Positions 9,223 through 18,006 of a DNA stretch of 64,000 nt are shown here, in pieces. Made by a program: the position numbers and the translations under genes. The stretch lies in the NCBI GenBank assembly GCA_963663975.2, contig CAXXRA010000015.1:682001-746000 (forward strand). The letters run 5' to 3'. The DNA is from JANQRX01 sp963663975. GTDB taxonomy: Bacteria; Pseudomonadota; Alphaproteobacteria; Rhizobiales; Kaistiaceae. Numbering within the stretch: the first letter of the stretch is position 1; every line of letters starts with the position of its first letter. Below the pieces are notes generated by a model. The model searched no databases. It was not told where the DNA came from and was given only the letters and a program-made list of their open reading frames with translations.

Positions 9223-9606
9223 ATGCTTGGCAATCACCGCGCCTATGCGACAATTCCGGCATCCGACATCGACCGCGCCAAACGCTGGTACGAGGAGAAA
9301 CTAGCATTCAAACCATCTGTGGAAGAAGACTTTGGCTCGATCTATCAAACCGCCGACGGCACTTTTTTTCTGCTCTACCCGACTGAGCATGCCGGGAAAG
9401 CGCCGAACACCCTCATGAGCCTTACTTCTGCCGATATTGATGCGGATGTGGCGGCGCTCAAGCAGAAGGGCGTCACGTTCTTGGACTTCGACGAGGGAGA
9501 CCTGAAGACAGTCGACTCGATCGCCGCGATAGGTGACTTTAGGGGAGCCTGGTTCCGCGACTCGGAGGGGAACATCCTGTCTATCGGTGACCCACCCCCA
9601 ACTTGA
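9223..9606 (+). CDS. VOC family protein (glyoxalase/bleomycin-resistance fold)
   Basis: A 127-aa single-domain protein with the vicinal-oxygen-chelate pattern: an opening strand AYATIPASDIDRAKRWYEEKL and a closing AWFRDSEGNILSIGD segment in which the Glu-Gly-Asn motif is typical. Members bind metals or small molecules and range from glyoxalases to resistance proteins; substrate unknown. The ATG at 9223 is chosen because of GGGAG upstream; a GTG at 9196 is in frame. It faces the cold-shock gene, with only 19 bp between the two stops. Confidence 0.82.
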   Translation: MLGNHRAYATIPASDIDRAKRWYEEKLAFKPSVEEDFGSIYQTADGTFFLLYPTEHAGKAPNTLMSLTSADIDADVAALKQKGVTFLDFDEGDLKTVDSIAAIGDFRGAWFRDSEGNILSIGDPPPT

Positions 9607-9625
9607 ACGTGCCCCGCGCGGACTG

Positions 9626-9835
9626 TCAGCTGTCGATCTGAAGATTCGTTGCCTTGGTTTTACCGTCCTGGCCGGTCTCCAACTCGTACGTCACCTTCTG
9701 TCCCTCTGCCAGTTCGGTAATTCCCGCGCTTTCCAGCGCAGAGATGTGGACGAAGGCGTCCTTGCCGCCATCGTCAGGCGCAATGAAGCCGTAGCCTCTC
9801 CCAGAATTGAAGAATTTGACCGTACCCTTGATCAT
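9626..9835 (-). CDS. Cold-shock domain protein (CspA family)
   Basis: A 69-aa single cold-shock domain. RNP1 (GYGFIAP, residues 14-20) and RNP2 (DAFVHI, residues 26-31) are both present, so it should bind single-stranded RNA/DNA as an RNA chaperone. Length is typical. Upstream on the minus strand an AAAAAGG stretch sits about 10 nt before the ATG. It lies between two IS1182 copies. Confidence 0.93.
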   Translation of the reverse strand: MIKGTVKFFNSGRGYGFIAPDDGGKDAFVHISALESAGITELAEGQKVTYELETGQDGKTKATNLQIDS

Positions 9836-10055
9836 GGCTGAAAACCTTTTTCATTGAAGCTCAACGTAGCGAACCGATGAGCGTGTTTCCCCTTTCGCAA
9901 GCCGCGCGAATCCGAGAAGCGGTCGTAATCGCGCATAGCTTGGGGACCAGTGGTGTCGATCGACCATCGTATGCCGCCAGCGCATCCGTATCCAGCCGCA
10001 ATCGATGATGTCGCCGCCGCCTGGCGCAGCCGGGAGGCGCGGTGACTTCCGTTCC

Positions 10056-10977
10056 GGGTCTTGGGCGTGTGGAAACGGCTGACGATTTTCGATCGGATCT
10101 CCGTGCCGCCGATATTTGGGCAAACGAGGGGCTGCGTGCGGATTTGGTCTCTGATCGGCGCCGAGTGGGCGGCTATTGGTGTCTGGGATGCGCCGGCGAG
10201 GTCAAACTGCCCCTGTGACGGCCCTCAGGCCCGGATCGCGTCCATCAGCGGGCGGATGCCGATGATGTTCATGACCCGGGTGAGATTGTAGGCGAGCACA
10301 CTCAGCGCCATCTCGGTGCGGACATTTTTGAGCCGCTTCATCAGGAAGTGGGTCGCACCCATCCACATTTTGATGGTGCCGAAGGGATGCTCGACCGTTT
10401 CACGGCGCTGGCGCATCTTCTCTGGGTTCTCATCAAGCCGCCGCTGGACCGCCTCAAGAAGATGCTCATGTTCCCAGCGAGCGACCCGGCGCTCTTTGCC
10501 GGTGGTGCACTGATCCTTGATGGCGCATGCCTGACACACATTGGTCCAATAGCGGCGGATGACCAGGCCTCTCTCTTCATTCGTGTAGCGGTAAGTCAGG
10601 CGCTCGCCGGCAGGACAGATGTACATGTCGTCTTCGGCCACATAGCGAAAGTCCTGCCTGGTAAACATGCCTTTCGCCCGGCTGCCGGAAGTTTGCGGCT
10701 TGGGCAGGGTGACGGTGATATCCGCCTTGTCGCAGGCCAGGATCTCGAGGCTTGAGAAGTAGCCACGGTCAGCAACGACATCCAGTTTCTCCACCTCCAG
10801 GACCGCCTTGGTCTTCTTTGACATGGGCGAGAGCTGCGCCCGATCGGTCCCGAGGTTCGTCACATCATGGGCAACAATCAGATGGTGATCGATCTCAACG
10901 CTGGCCTGCACATTGTAGCCGACAACACCCGATCCCCGGCCGCTGGTCGCCATGGAGCGGGCATCGGGATTGTCCGT
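10056..10977 (-). mobile_element. IS1182-family element, copy 2 (right part missing)
   Basis: The left end gggtcttgggcgtgtggaaa matches the left inverted repeat of copy 3 with small changes. Homology to copy 3 stops near 10977, just outside the IS3 element, so the transposase N-terminus and the right end are absent. This copy is more diverged than copies 1 and 3. Confidence 0.85.
10225..10977 (-). pseudogene. IS1182-family transposase, N-terminally truncated
   Basis: About 250 C-terminal residues are kept, from PDARSMATSGRGSGVVGYN to PLMDAIRA, including the second catalytic Asp (VVADRGYFSS) and the Glu (TVEHPFGTIK). The N-terminal half, with the first catalytic Asp, is missing. The frame runs into unrelated sequence at 10978-10998. 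Confidence 0.88.
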
Positions 10978-11045
10978 GGTCAGGTAATTTGGAACCAAAT
11001 GGGGACCTGACTTAAGAGGTGCTTCTGGCCATCTGGTTGATCATG

Positions 11046-12026
11046 CTACGCGGCGGTTTTGCGGTATTGCAAGCGCCGGTGTTCGATGGTCTGCCGTTTG
11101 ATCCTTTCTCTTTTCAGCAGGATGGTTGGGCCGCGCCCGAAGTAGACGTCGGCCGGCGTGAGATTGCCGAGGCTCTCGTGGTAGCGGTGGTGGTTGTAGT
11201 GGCCGACAAAGGCTTCGATCTGCGCTTCAAGATCGCCAGGCAGATAGTAGTTCTCCAACAGGATGCGGTTCTTCAACGTCTGATGCCAGCGCTCGATCTT
11301 GCCCTGGGTCTGCGGATGATAGGGGGCGCCGCGAATGTGCTCCATGTCGCGGTCGTCGAGCCATTCGGCCAGATCGCCGGCGATGTAGCTGGAGCCGTTG
11401 TCGGACAGGAGCCGTGGCTTGTGAACGACGGTTGCCCGATCGCAACCTGACGCCTTGAGCGCCAGTTCCAGCGTATCGGTGACGTCCTCGGCCTTCATCG
11501 TCGTGCACAGCTTCCAGGCAATGATGTAGCGGGAGAAGTCGTCCAGCACGGTGGAGAGGTAAAACCAGCCCCAGCCGATGACCTTGAGGTAAGTGAAGTC
11601 GGTCTGCCAGAGCTGGTTCGGCGCGGTGGTCTTGTTTTTGAACTCGTCGGCCGCTTTCACGACGATAAAAGCCGGGCTGGTGATCAGATCGTGGGCCTTG
11701 AGCAGGCGATAAACCGAGGATTCCGATACAAAGTAGCCCTCAGTATCGGTGAACCGCACGGCCAATTCTCGCGGCGACAGATCGGTCTCCTTCAGCGCCA
11801 GCTGCACAATCTGGCCTCGCACCTCATCGGGGATGCGGTTCCAGACCCGACCAGGCCGCGAGCGGCGGTCCTCCAGGGCTTCCGGTCCGCCGGTCAGATA
11901 GCGATCGTACCAGCGATAAAACGAGGTGCGGGGGATGCCCAACTGCGCCAGCGTACGCCTGGCCGGCAGATGGGACAGCTCAACCAGCCGGATGATCTCC
12001 AGCTTCTCTGATGGTGGATACCTCAT
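11046..12026 (-). CDS. IS3-family transposase OrfB (integrase catalytic domain)
   Basis: A 326-aa protein with a helix-turn-helix N-terminus, an HTH_21-type segment and an rve integrase core. The DDE residues are visible: Asp in WQTDFTYLKV, Asp in LLSDNGSSYI and Glu in QTQGKIERWHQ. The start overlaps the OrfA stop by 4 bp (12023-12026), the usual place for programmed frameshifting or translational coupling in IS3 elements. The frame is intact, so the element may be active. Confidence 0.92.
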   Translation of the reverse strand: MRYPPSEKLEIIRLVELSHLPARRTLAQLGIPRTSFYRWYDRYLTGGPEALEDRRSRPGRVWNRIPDEVRGQIVQLALKETDLSPRELAVRFTDTEGYFVSESSVYRLLKAHDLITSPAFIVVKAADEFKNKTTAPNQLWQTDFTYLKVIGWGWFYLSTVLDDFSRYIIAWKLCTTMKAEDVTDTLELALKASGCDRATVVHKPRLLSDNGSSYIAGDLAEWLDDRDMEHIRGAPYHPQTQGKIERWHQTLKNRILLENYYLPGDLEAQIEAFVGHYNHHRYHESLGNLTPADVYFGRGPTILLKRERIKRQTIEHRRLQYRKTAA

Positions 12027-12397
12027 GCCTCGTCGTCCCCATCCGCGATCATGCTTTTTTTGAGCAGACGGTTGTCCAGCGTCAGATCGGCCACCGCCTC
12101 CTTCAAGGCCAGAGCTTCACTGCGAAGCTGCTTGACCTCGTCGGAGGTCGCCTCACGGGCGGCGTCACCCGCCAGGCGCTTCTTGCCGGCCTCCAGGAAG
12201 TCCTTCGACCAACGGTAATAGAGGTTCTGGTTGATCCCCTCACGGCGACACAGTTCGGCGATGCTGTCCTCGCCGCGCAGCCCTTCCAGAACAATCCGGA
12301 TCTTCTCTTCAGCGCCATAATGCCGGCGTGTCGCCCGGCGGATGTCCTTCACGACCTTCTCGGCCGATGCTTTCTGGCGAATGGTATTCCGTCTCAT
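12023..12397 (-). CDS. IS3-family transposase OrfA (DNA-binding subunit)
   Basis: A 124-aa protein with a helix-turn-helix core (EEKIRIVLEGLRGEDSIAE, then a recognition helix near GINQNLYYRWSK) and a C-terminal leucine-zipper-like segment (LRSEALALKEAVADLTLDN), the standard OrfA layout. It binds the element ends and pairs with OrfB. Confidence 0.92.
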   Translation of the reverse strand: MRRNTIRQKASAEKVVKDIRRATRRHYGAEEKIRIVLEGLRGEDSIAELCRREGINQNLYYRWSKDFLEAGKKRLAGDAAREATSDEVKQLRSEALALKEAVADLTLDNRLLKKSMIADGDDEA

Positions 12398-12464
12398 CGT
12401 TAATCCCTCTCGGGTTATGATGAGCCTGAAACACTCTCTTATTCAATCATCCCATTCGGTCCCA

Positions 12465-12794
12465 GGGGCGCCGACGCCGGACACTTCATCGGCCTCATGT
12501 CGCAGCAAAGCGGGGGAGGTCTTGCAGGACCCGAGGGCGGGCTGGTGCCCCGTGGGCAAGCGCTGTACGTGCTGGGCTTGATAGCGCTGCTGGCGTTTGC
12601 AGCAGTTGAGTTTATGTATTTCATCGGCCTAATGTCGCAGCAAAGCGGGGAGGGTGGACCGGACGATCCCGCGGTGTAGCTGGTTTTCCCAGTCAGGGGA
12701 GAGATTGCTGCGGGACCCGGTGGCCAGCTCTACGAGTGGCTAGCCACTCATGCCGGAATCCAGAAATAAAGCATGCCCTCGGGGCAGCGTGGGA
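12465..12794. other. Intergenic debris with a duplicated coding segment and a CTAG palindrome
   Basis: A 31-bp segment at 12485 recurs at 12620 with one change, and both copies read FIGLMSQQSG in the same plus frame. The frame from 12497 to 12679 (60 aa) has one hydrophobic helix and ends in an acidic tail; it may be the duplicated C-terminus of a lost membrane protein. At 12734-12749 lies the perfect 16-bp palindrome gagtggctagccactc, centred on CTAG. Confidence 0.5.
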
Positions 12795-13274
12795 TTATCG
12801 AATTGCCATGATGAACGACGTTGCGGCCGCAAGCGTGGCGACTGTTCGAAGGTGATTCCATGTAGTCCAAGTGGAGAGGTACCGGGTCCACAGTTCGCCA
12901 CCTTCTTTACTGCCCGGTTCGACAGCGGCCAGTGCATCGTTGAGTGGGACATTGAACGCGATGGTCACCAAGATACAGCCGATCAAGTAAAGCAGGCTGC
13001 CAGAGACCAGATACGCCGACCCAGGCGCACCCCAGTCAAACAGTCCAAATATGCCAAGAGCTATCGAGCCCAGCGCCGATCCGAAGAACACCACGAAGAA
13101 CCAGGGATTGAGGATCGCGACATTGATGGCCTGCATCGCAGAAATGCCTTGTTCCGGCGGCAGGCGGCCAAGAGCCGTCATTACGAATGTTGAGAAGGTG
13201 AAGAGGAGACCGGCAATCATGGCGGCACCCAACGTCGTCGAAACGGCGACCACGCGGATCAGTTCGTTAGCCAT
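12795..13274 (-). CDS. DUF1772 (anthrone oxygenase-like) integral membrane protein
   Basis: A 159-aa protein with four hydrophobic helices (about residues 5-28, 48-73, 77-100 and 135-157). The pattern FSTFVMTALGRLPPEQG, then AINVAILNPWFF and a VPLNDAL motif before the last helix, is typical of DUF1772 proteins. Their biochemical role is mostly unknown; some fungal members decarboxylate or oxygenate anthrones. The ATG at 13274 is chosen over an in-frame GTG at 13286. It is an isolated cargo gene between IS elements. Confidence 0.82.
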   Translation of the reverse strand: MANELIRVVAVSTTLGAAMIAGLLFTFSTFVMTALGRLPPEQGISAMQAINVAILNPWFFVVFFGSALGSIALGIFGLFDWGAPGSAYLVSGSLLYLIGCILVTIAFNVPLNDALAAVEPGSKEGGELWTRYLSTWTTWNHLRTVATLAAATSFIMAIR

Positions 13275-13625
13275 CACAAGCGCCACATATGTTTGATGCG
13301 TTTGATTTCACATGCGGTAAATCCTCATGTTCTATCGGTCAAGCAGGAATTGAATCTGTCCACATTGGAGGCAAGCTGATGGAAGAGACTTCCCCAGGTA
13401 CTGCTATCCCACCAGCTCAATTTTCATAATGCTCGTCCCCAAGCCACGTTCGCCACCAGCGCTCTGGCGTCCGCTTGTCCAAGTACCTGTAGCAGGACCT
13501 TCATGACGATCTGCCCTGTACGATCGGGCACTTCACGACCGATTTCCGGCTGGCTTCGATCCTGATCGACCTTGCGCCGTGACAACAGTTTTATGTCGTG
13601 GTTTCGACGACCACCATGTCAGGGT
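13275..13625. other. Intergenic region without recognised genes
   Basis: I find no supported gene between the DUF1772 protein and IS1182 copy 3. Short open stretches here have no ribosome-binding sites or familiar motifs. Confidence 0.5.
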
Positions 13626-15302
13626 TGGGTCTTGGGCGTGTAGAAACGGCTGACGTTTTTCGATCGGATCTCCGAGCCGCCGATATTTGGGCAATGAGAA
13701 GCGGCGGGCGAGTTTGGGCTCGGATCGGCGCCGAGCAGGCCGCTATTGGGGTCTGGGATGCGCGAGCGAGGTCAAACTGCCGGTGTGACGGCCCTCACGC
13801 CCGGAACGCCGCCATCAGCGGGCGGATGCCGATGATGTTCATGACCCGGGTGAGATTGTAGGCGAGCACATTCAGCGCCATCTCGGTGCGGACGTTTTTG
13901 AGTCGCTTCATCAAGAAGTGGGTCGCGCCCATCCACATCTTGATCGTGCCGAAGGGATGCTCGACCGTCTCGCGACGCTGGCGCATCTTGTCCGGGTTCT
14001 CATCAAGCCGCCGCTGAACAGCTTCGAGAAGATGTTCATGCTCCCAGCGAGCGACCCGGCGCTCCTTGCCGGTGGTGCACTTGTCCTTGATGGCGCATGT
14101 CTGACACACATTGGTCCAGTACCGGCGTAGGACCAACCCATTCTCCTCGGTCGTGTAGCGATAGGTCAGCCGTTCGCCGGCGGGGCAGATGTAGACGTCG
14201 TCCTCAACCACATAACGGAAGTCCTGCTTGCCATAGCGACCTTTGGCCTTGACGCCTGAGGTGATCGGTTTGGGCAACGTGACCGTGATGTCCGCCTCGT
14301 GGCAGGCCAGGATCTCCAGACTTGAGAAGTAGCCCCGATCGGCAACGACATCGAGTTCGTCCACCCCCAGGACGGCCTTGGTCTTCTTGGACATCGGTGA
14401 CAGCTGCGCCCGATCGGTCCCGACGTTCGTCACATCATGGGCAACGATCAGATGGTGATCGATCTCAACGCTGGCCTGGACATTGTAGCCGACAACGCCC
14501 GATCCCCGGCCGCTGGTCGCCATGGAGCGCGCATCTGGATCGGTAAGCGAGATCTGCCTGTCGGGCGTTGCAAGCATCCGGGCTTTAAGGCCCTCAAGAC
14601 GCACCATCTCTTGCTTGAGCCGTCCAATCTTCTCCTTCAGCTGTTCGGTCTTGGCCGCCAATGCCTCCGACGGTTCCTGCCGGTCGGCGGTGTCGAGCTG
14701 ATGTAGATAGCGTGCGACGCTGTCCTCGATCTGCAGCAGGCGTCGCTGCATCTTAGCGCGAGTGAAGTTCCGGTCCCGGTTGTTGACTGCCTTGAACTTG
14801 GAACCGTCGATCGCGACGCTGGCCGCAGCAAGCAGGCACAGCTGCCGGCACAGCTGCACGAACTGCGCGCAAACCCGGCGGATCGCACGGCCATTGTCCT
14901 TGCGGAAGTCGGCAATCGTTTTGTGATCAGGAGCCAGACGGCCCGTCAGCCACATCACTTCGACATTGCGACCGGCTTCACGCTCGAGACGGCGGCTCGA
15001 CTGAACTCGGTTGAGATAACCGTAGATGTAAAGCTTCAGGAGAACCGATGGGTGGTACGACGGCCGACCGGTCGCCTTTGGATCGACACCGCCGAACCCG
15101 AGTTCGCCGAGATCGAGTTCGTCAACAAAAACGTCAATCACCCGAACCGGATTGTCTTCATCAATCCAGTCGTCCAGCAGCACCGGGAACAAAGTGCCTT
15201 GCTCGCGATCAACGCCTTCCACAAAACGCTTCATCAGACCCTCCCGCCGCACGGATCAGGAGAATCATAACACCCGCAGCGTTTTTACACAGCCAGGGTC
15301 AC
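13626..15302 (-). mobile_element. IS1182-family element, copy 3 (intact)
   Basis: About 1.68 kb with a full-length transposase. The ends form imperfect inverted repeats: gggtcttgggcgtgtagaaa at the left and, inverted, ccctggctgtgtaaaaacg at the right. It is almost identical to copy 1, which is the only other copy with this right end. The IS30 element begins 46 bp to the right. Confidence 0.9.
13795..15234 (-). CDS. IS1182-family transposase, full length
   Basis: A 479-aa protein: DUF772-type N-terminal region (residues 40-115), then a DDE nuclease core with Asp in VAIDGSKFKAVNN, Asp in DVVADRGYFSS and Glu in TVEHPFGTIKMWMG, and a cysteine-rich insert (CQTCAIKDKC) that may bind zinc. The start at 15234 is chosen because GGGAGGG lies 7 nt upstream; a GTG at 15252 is in frame. 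It is the only one of three copies in the window with an unbroken frame, and could act on the ends of copy 1. Confidence 0.94.
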   Translation of the reverse strand: MKRFVEGVDREQGTLFPVLLDDWIDEDNPVRVIDVFVDELDLGELGFGGVDPKATGRPSYHPSVLLKLYIYGYLNRVQSSRRLEREAGRNVEVMWLTGRLAPDHKTIADFRKDNGRAIRRVCAQFVQLCRQLCLLAAASVAIDGSKFKAVNNRDRNFTRAKMQRRLLQIEDSVARYLHQLDTADRQEPSEALAAKTEQLKEKIGRLKQEMVRLEGLKARMLATPDRQISLTDPDARSMATSGRGSGVVGYNVQASVEIDHHLIVAHDVTNVGTDRAQLSPMSKKTKAVLGVDELDVVADRGYFSSLEILACHEADITVTLPKPITSGVKAKGRYGKQDFRYVVEDDVYICPAGERLTYRYTTEENGLVLRRYWTNVCQTCAIKDKCTTGKERRVARWEHEHLLEAVQRRLDENPDKMRQRRETVEHPFGTIKMWMGATHFLMKRLKNVRTEMALNVLAYNLTRVMNIIGIRPLMAAFRA

Positions 15303-15347
15303 GAACTGCCGTCACGCCGTAGTAAATCCACGACCGGTCTAACCCCG

Positions 15348-16572
15348 GTGATCTCAACGGGTCGACGCAACACTTTGTCTTGGACTTGAGATGGAGGATG
15401 TTGCGATGGCTCGAAAGGTGCGACTTGGATATACGGCGGCAGAGAAGACGGAGATGTGGGATCGCTGGCAGCGAGGAGAGTCGCTGAAGTCGATCGGTCG
15501 TGCGTTCGGCAAGCAGTCGTCGTCGATACATTTCCAGCTGTCGCCCTATGGCGGGATCAGGCCGGCGCCACGGCGGCGTTCACCTCTGGCCCTGACGCTC
15601 ACGGAGCGGGAAACGATATCGCGCGGCATCGTCGCCCGGCGGTCGGCCAGGTCTATTGCCCGGCGGTTGGGTCGGGCAGCGTCAACGGTGAGCCGTGAGA
15701 TCAAGCGCAATGGTGGTGGCGACCGCTACCGGGCGACACGTGCCGACAATCAGACCTGGGCCCGCGCCCTGCGTCCGAAGCGATGCAAGCTGGCACGCCA
15801 CCCATGGCTGCGGAGCATGGTCGCGCGTAAACTGAGACTGAACTGGTCGCCGGAACAGATCGCCGGCTGGCTGAAGAGAGCCTATCGGGGAGAACAGAAA
15901 TATCAGGTGTCGCACGAGACGATCTACCGCAGTCTGTTCGTTCAGGCCCGCGGCGTGCTTAAGAAGCAACTCATGTTGCACCTTCGCTCGCAACGCGCGA
16001 TGCGACGTCCGGGTGCGAAGAAATGGCAAGGCGATGCCCGTGGGCAGATCAAGGATATGGTCTCGATCAGGGAACGCCCGGCCTCGGTCGAGGACCGTGC
16101 CGTCCCGGGTCACTGGGAGGGGGATCTCCTGACGGGACCGAACAACAGCTACATCGCCACCCTGGTGGAACGTCACACGCGCTATGTGATGCTGGTCAAG
16201 GTCGCCAACAAGGAGACGCAGACGGTGATCTCGGCGCTCATCAGGCAGTCGAGGAAGCTGCCGAGCGAACTGAAGAAATCGCTGACCTGGGACCGTGGCA
16301 AGGAGCTCATGGATCATCGCAAGTTCAGCTTGGCGACGGACATCGATGTCTACTTCTGCGATCCACGCAGTCCATGGCAGCGGGGATCCAACGAGAACAC
16401 CAACGGCCTCTTGCGGCAGTACTTCCCCAAGGGAACCGATCTGTCGGTGTATTCTCAGGTGCAACTGAACAAAGTGGCGCGGCAGCTAAATGAGCGACCG
16501 CGCAAGACGCTGGGCTTTGAAACTCCGGCTGAAAGGTTTAACGCCTGTGTTGCATCGACCGGTTGAGGTCAC
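15348..16572 (+). mobile_element. IS30-family element, complete, with 6-bp target duplication
   Basis: About 1225 bp bounded by 26-bp inverted repeats (15348-15373 and 16547-16572) that match at 23 of 26 positions. The sequence accccg occurs directly before the left end (15342-15347) and directly after the right end (16573-16578), so insertion is clear and probably recent. Confidence 0.94.
15406..16566 (+). CDS. IS30-family transposase
   Basis: A 386-aa protein. Two N-terminal helix-turn-helix segments (residues 10-45 and around ARSIARRLGRAASTVSREI) are followed by the DDE core: Asp in GHWEGDLLTG, Asp in LTWDRGKELMDH and Glu in WQRGSNENTNGLLRQYFPKG. The ATG at 15406 is chosen because GGAGG precedes it by 8 nt; an in-frame ATG at 15391 would add five residues. 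The frame is intact, and its stop lies inside the right inverted repeat. Confidence 0.94.
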   Translation: MARKVRLGYTAAEKTEMWDRWQRGESLKSIGRAFGKQSSSIHFQLSPYGGIRPAPRRRSPLALTLTERETISRGIVARRSARSIARRLGRAASTVSREIKRNGGGDRYRATRADNQTWARALRPKRCKLARHPWLRSMVARKLRLNWSPEQIAGWLKRAYRGEQKYQVSHETIYRSLFVQARGVLKKQLMLHLRSQRAMRRPGAKKWQGDARGQIKDMVSIRERPASVEDRAVPGHWEGDLLTGPNNSYIATLVERHTRYVMLVKVANKETQTVISALIRQSRKLPSELKKSLTWDRGKELMDHRKFSLATDIDVYFCDPRSPWQRGSNENTNGLLRQYFPKGTDLSVYSQVQLNKVARQLNERPRKTLGFETPAERFNACVASTG

Positions 16573-16692
16573 ACCCCGAAACCGGACATTGATCTCCCCA
16601 CCAACAATGTCGGCTGGCAGCGTCGACGTGTTGCACCCGATACCACGAACTCGCCGCCAATTGATCTCGCCTCGTCAAGCTTGGCTGCACGT

Positions 16693-17478
16693 TCATGAGC
16701 CGACGGACGAGCCACGGCGGGCGCCGATAAGGAATTCCCGGTTGCCGTCGCCGCCAGCGATGGGTGAGGGCTCGATGCCGTCGACGCTCCAGCCGTGATC
16801 CCGCTCCAGCCATGACGCCAGGGCCGAAGCCGCCGTCTTCGCCGCGGTTTGATCGCGGACGATCCCGCCCTTGCCGATGGCGTCAGGGCCGAGCTCGAAC
16901 TGCGGCTTGACCAGAAACACCCCCCACGCGCCGCTTTCGACCAGATCGATGGCCGGGACCAGCGCCAGCCGGAGCGAGATGAAGCTGGTGTCGGCGACCA
17001 CCGCGTGAACCGGACCGGACAAGTGCCGCGACCTCAGGGCGCGCGCATTCAGCCCCTCGATGCCGGTGACCCTGGGGTCGTCCGCGATGGTGTCGTGGAG
17101 CTGCCCGTGGCCAACGTCGAGCGCCGTGACATGTTCGGCGCCGCGTTCCAGAAGCACCTGGGTGAAGCCGCCGGTCGAGGCCCCGATATCCAGGGCGCGC
17201 CTGCCTTCCGGCGAATATCCGAAGCGGTCAAGCCCGGCAATCAGCTTGAGCGCGCCGCGGGAAACATAGGCCGAGGCGGGGTCGTTGATCAGCACGACGG
17301 ACGACGGCAGAACGACTGTGGACGGCCTCCTCGTCGTTGTGCCATCGATCGTGACGTGGCCGCGGCGAATGGCGTCGCGCGCTCGCGCCCGGGTCGGCGC
17401 CAGTCCGCGGTCGACCAGGGCCAGGTCGAGCCGGCGGCGCGCGCCGCCCGGAACGATCGGATCTTCAGGCCGGCTCAT
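16693..17478 (-). CDS. tlyA: TlyA-family rRNA 2'-O-methyltransferase (hemolysin A family)
   Basis: A 261-aa protein. Residues 10-70 form an S4-like RNA-binding domain (RRLDLALVDRGLAPTRARARDAI). The methyltransferase fold follows, with motif I ALDIGASTGGFTQVLLERGA near residue 95 and a later VKPQFELG motif. Relatives methylate 2'-OH of 16S/23S rRNA cytidines. The start at 17478 overlaps an EamA pseudogene by 14 bp. Its place near dxs and xseB matches the usual alphaproteobacterial order. Confidence 0.92.
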   Translation of the reverse strand: MSRPEDPIVPGGARRRLDLALVDRGLAPTRARARDAIRRGHVTIDGTTTRRPSTVVLPSSVVLINDPASAYVSRGALKLIAGLDRFGYSPEGRRALDIGASTGGFTQVLLERGAEHVTALDVGHGQLHDTIADDPRVTGIEGLNARALRSRHLSGPVHAVVADTSFISLRLALVPAIDLVESGAWGVFLVKPQFELGPDAIGKGGIVRDQTAAKTAASALASWLERDHGWSVDGIEPSPIAGGDGNREFLIGARRGSSVGS

Positions 17479-17747
17479 GGCGGGATCGGCGGAGATTGAT
17501 GGCGGCAACACCCATGACGGCCAGCAGCAGCCCGATCCCGACCGGCAACGATATGCGTTCGCCCAGAAGGCTCACACCGAGCAGGACGCCGACCCCCGGC
17601 CGCAGAAACGGCGCGCAATGCGATCAGCGTGATCGGCGGAATGTCGGCGACCGCGACCTTGATAAACAGGTAGGACGATCCCAACAGCAGCGCCAACGCG
17701 CCAAGCAGCGCCGCTTCGAGGCGCATATCGGGGCTTATCCGGGTCAT
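17465..17747 (-). pseudogene. EamA/DMT-family transporter with large internal deletion
   Basis: The N-terminal part (from ATG 17747 or 17726) encodes the first helix region of a drug/metabolite transporter (GALALLLGSSYLFIKVAVAD, then PPITLIALRAV). It changes frame directly into the C-terminal last helix and tail (PFLRPGVGVLLGVSLLGER, then LLLAVMGVAAINL) ending at 17465. Normal members have about 300 residues; only about 90 remain, so roughly 200 codons were lost with a frameshift at the join near 17610-17620. Confidence 0.82.
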
Positions 17748-17832
17748 CGAGGCTCGGTGGTCGAAGCCGTGTGAATGGACCGGTGGCCGCGGCCTGCTGG
17801 CGGCGGCGCTCGGTGATGGTCGGTAGGGTTGA

Positions 17833-17970
17833 TCAGAAAAAACAGCCCGCGAGCCCGGCCGCCACCAGGTCGAAATAGATGACGCCGCCATAGTGCGCCC
17901 ATGCCGCGGCGCCGCCGGCGATGGTGGCCAGACCAAGCGAGGACAGGGTGAGGGTCGATACCATCGTCAT
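17833..17970 (-). CDS. Small hydrophobic protein downstream of SCO1
   Basis: A 45-codon minus-strand frame begins with ATG 17970 and lies 36 bp downstream of the SCO1 stop. It encodes two short hydrophobic stretches (LTLSSLGLATIAGGAAAWAH and VIYFDLVAAGLAGCFF). No family is recognised. Co-transcription with the SCO1 gene is likely from spacing alone, and a role in oxidase assembly would be a guess. Confidence 0.45.
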   Translation of the reverse strand: MTMVSTLTLSSLGLATIAGGAAAWAHYGGVIYFDLVAAGLAGCFF

Positions 17971-18006
17971 GATCCGTTCATACCACGTCTGGCGAACCGG
18001 TGGCCA

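Larger units (their letters stand above)
10990..12464 (-). mobile_element. IS3-family element, complete
   Basis: About 1475 bp with two overlapping transposase frames. Terminal inverted repeats: tggaaccaaatggg at 10990 and, inverted, tgggaccgaatggg ending at 12464 (12 of 14 match). I see no flanking target duplication: left flank ends gtaatt, right flank starts ggggcg. The left end is next to a truncated IS1182 whose missing half is not found on the right, so a deletion followed or accompanied insertion. Confidence 0.88.

Noticed and set aside
12734..12749. 16-bp palindrome as a transcription terminator
   Set aside because: No T-run follows and the arms have no loop; it is noted only as a CTAG-centred palindrome.
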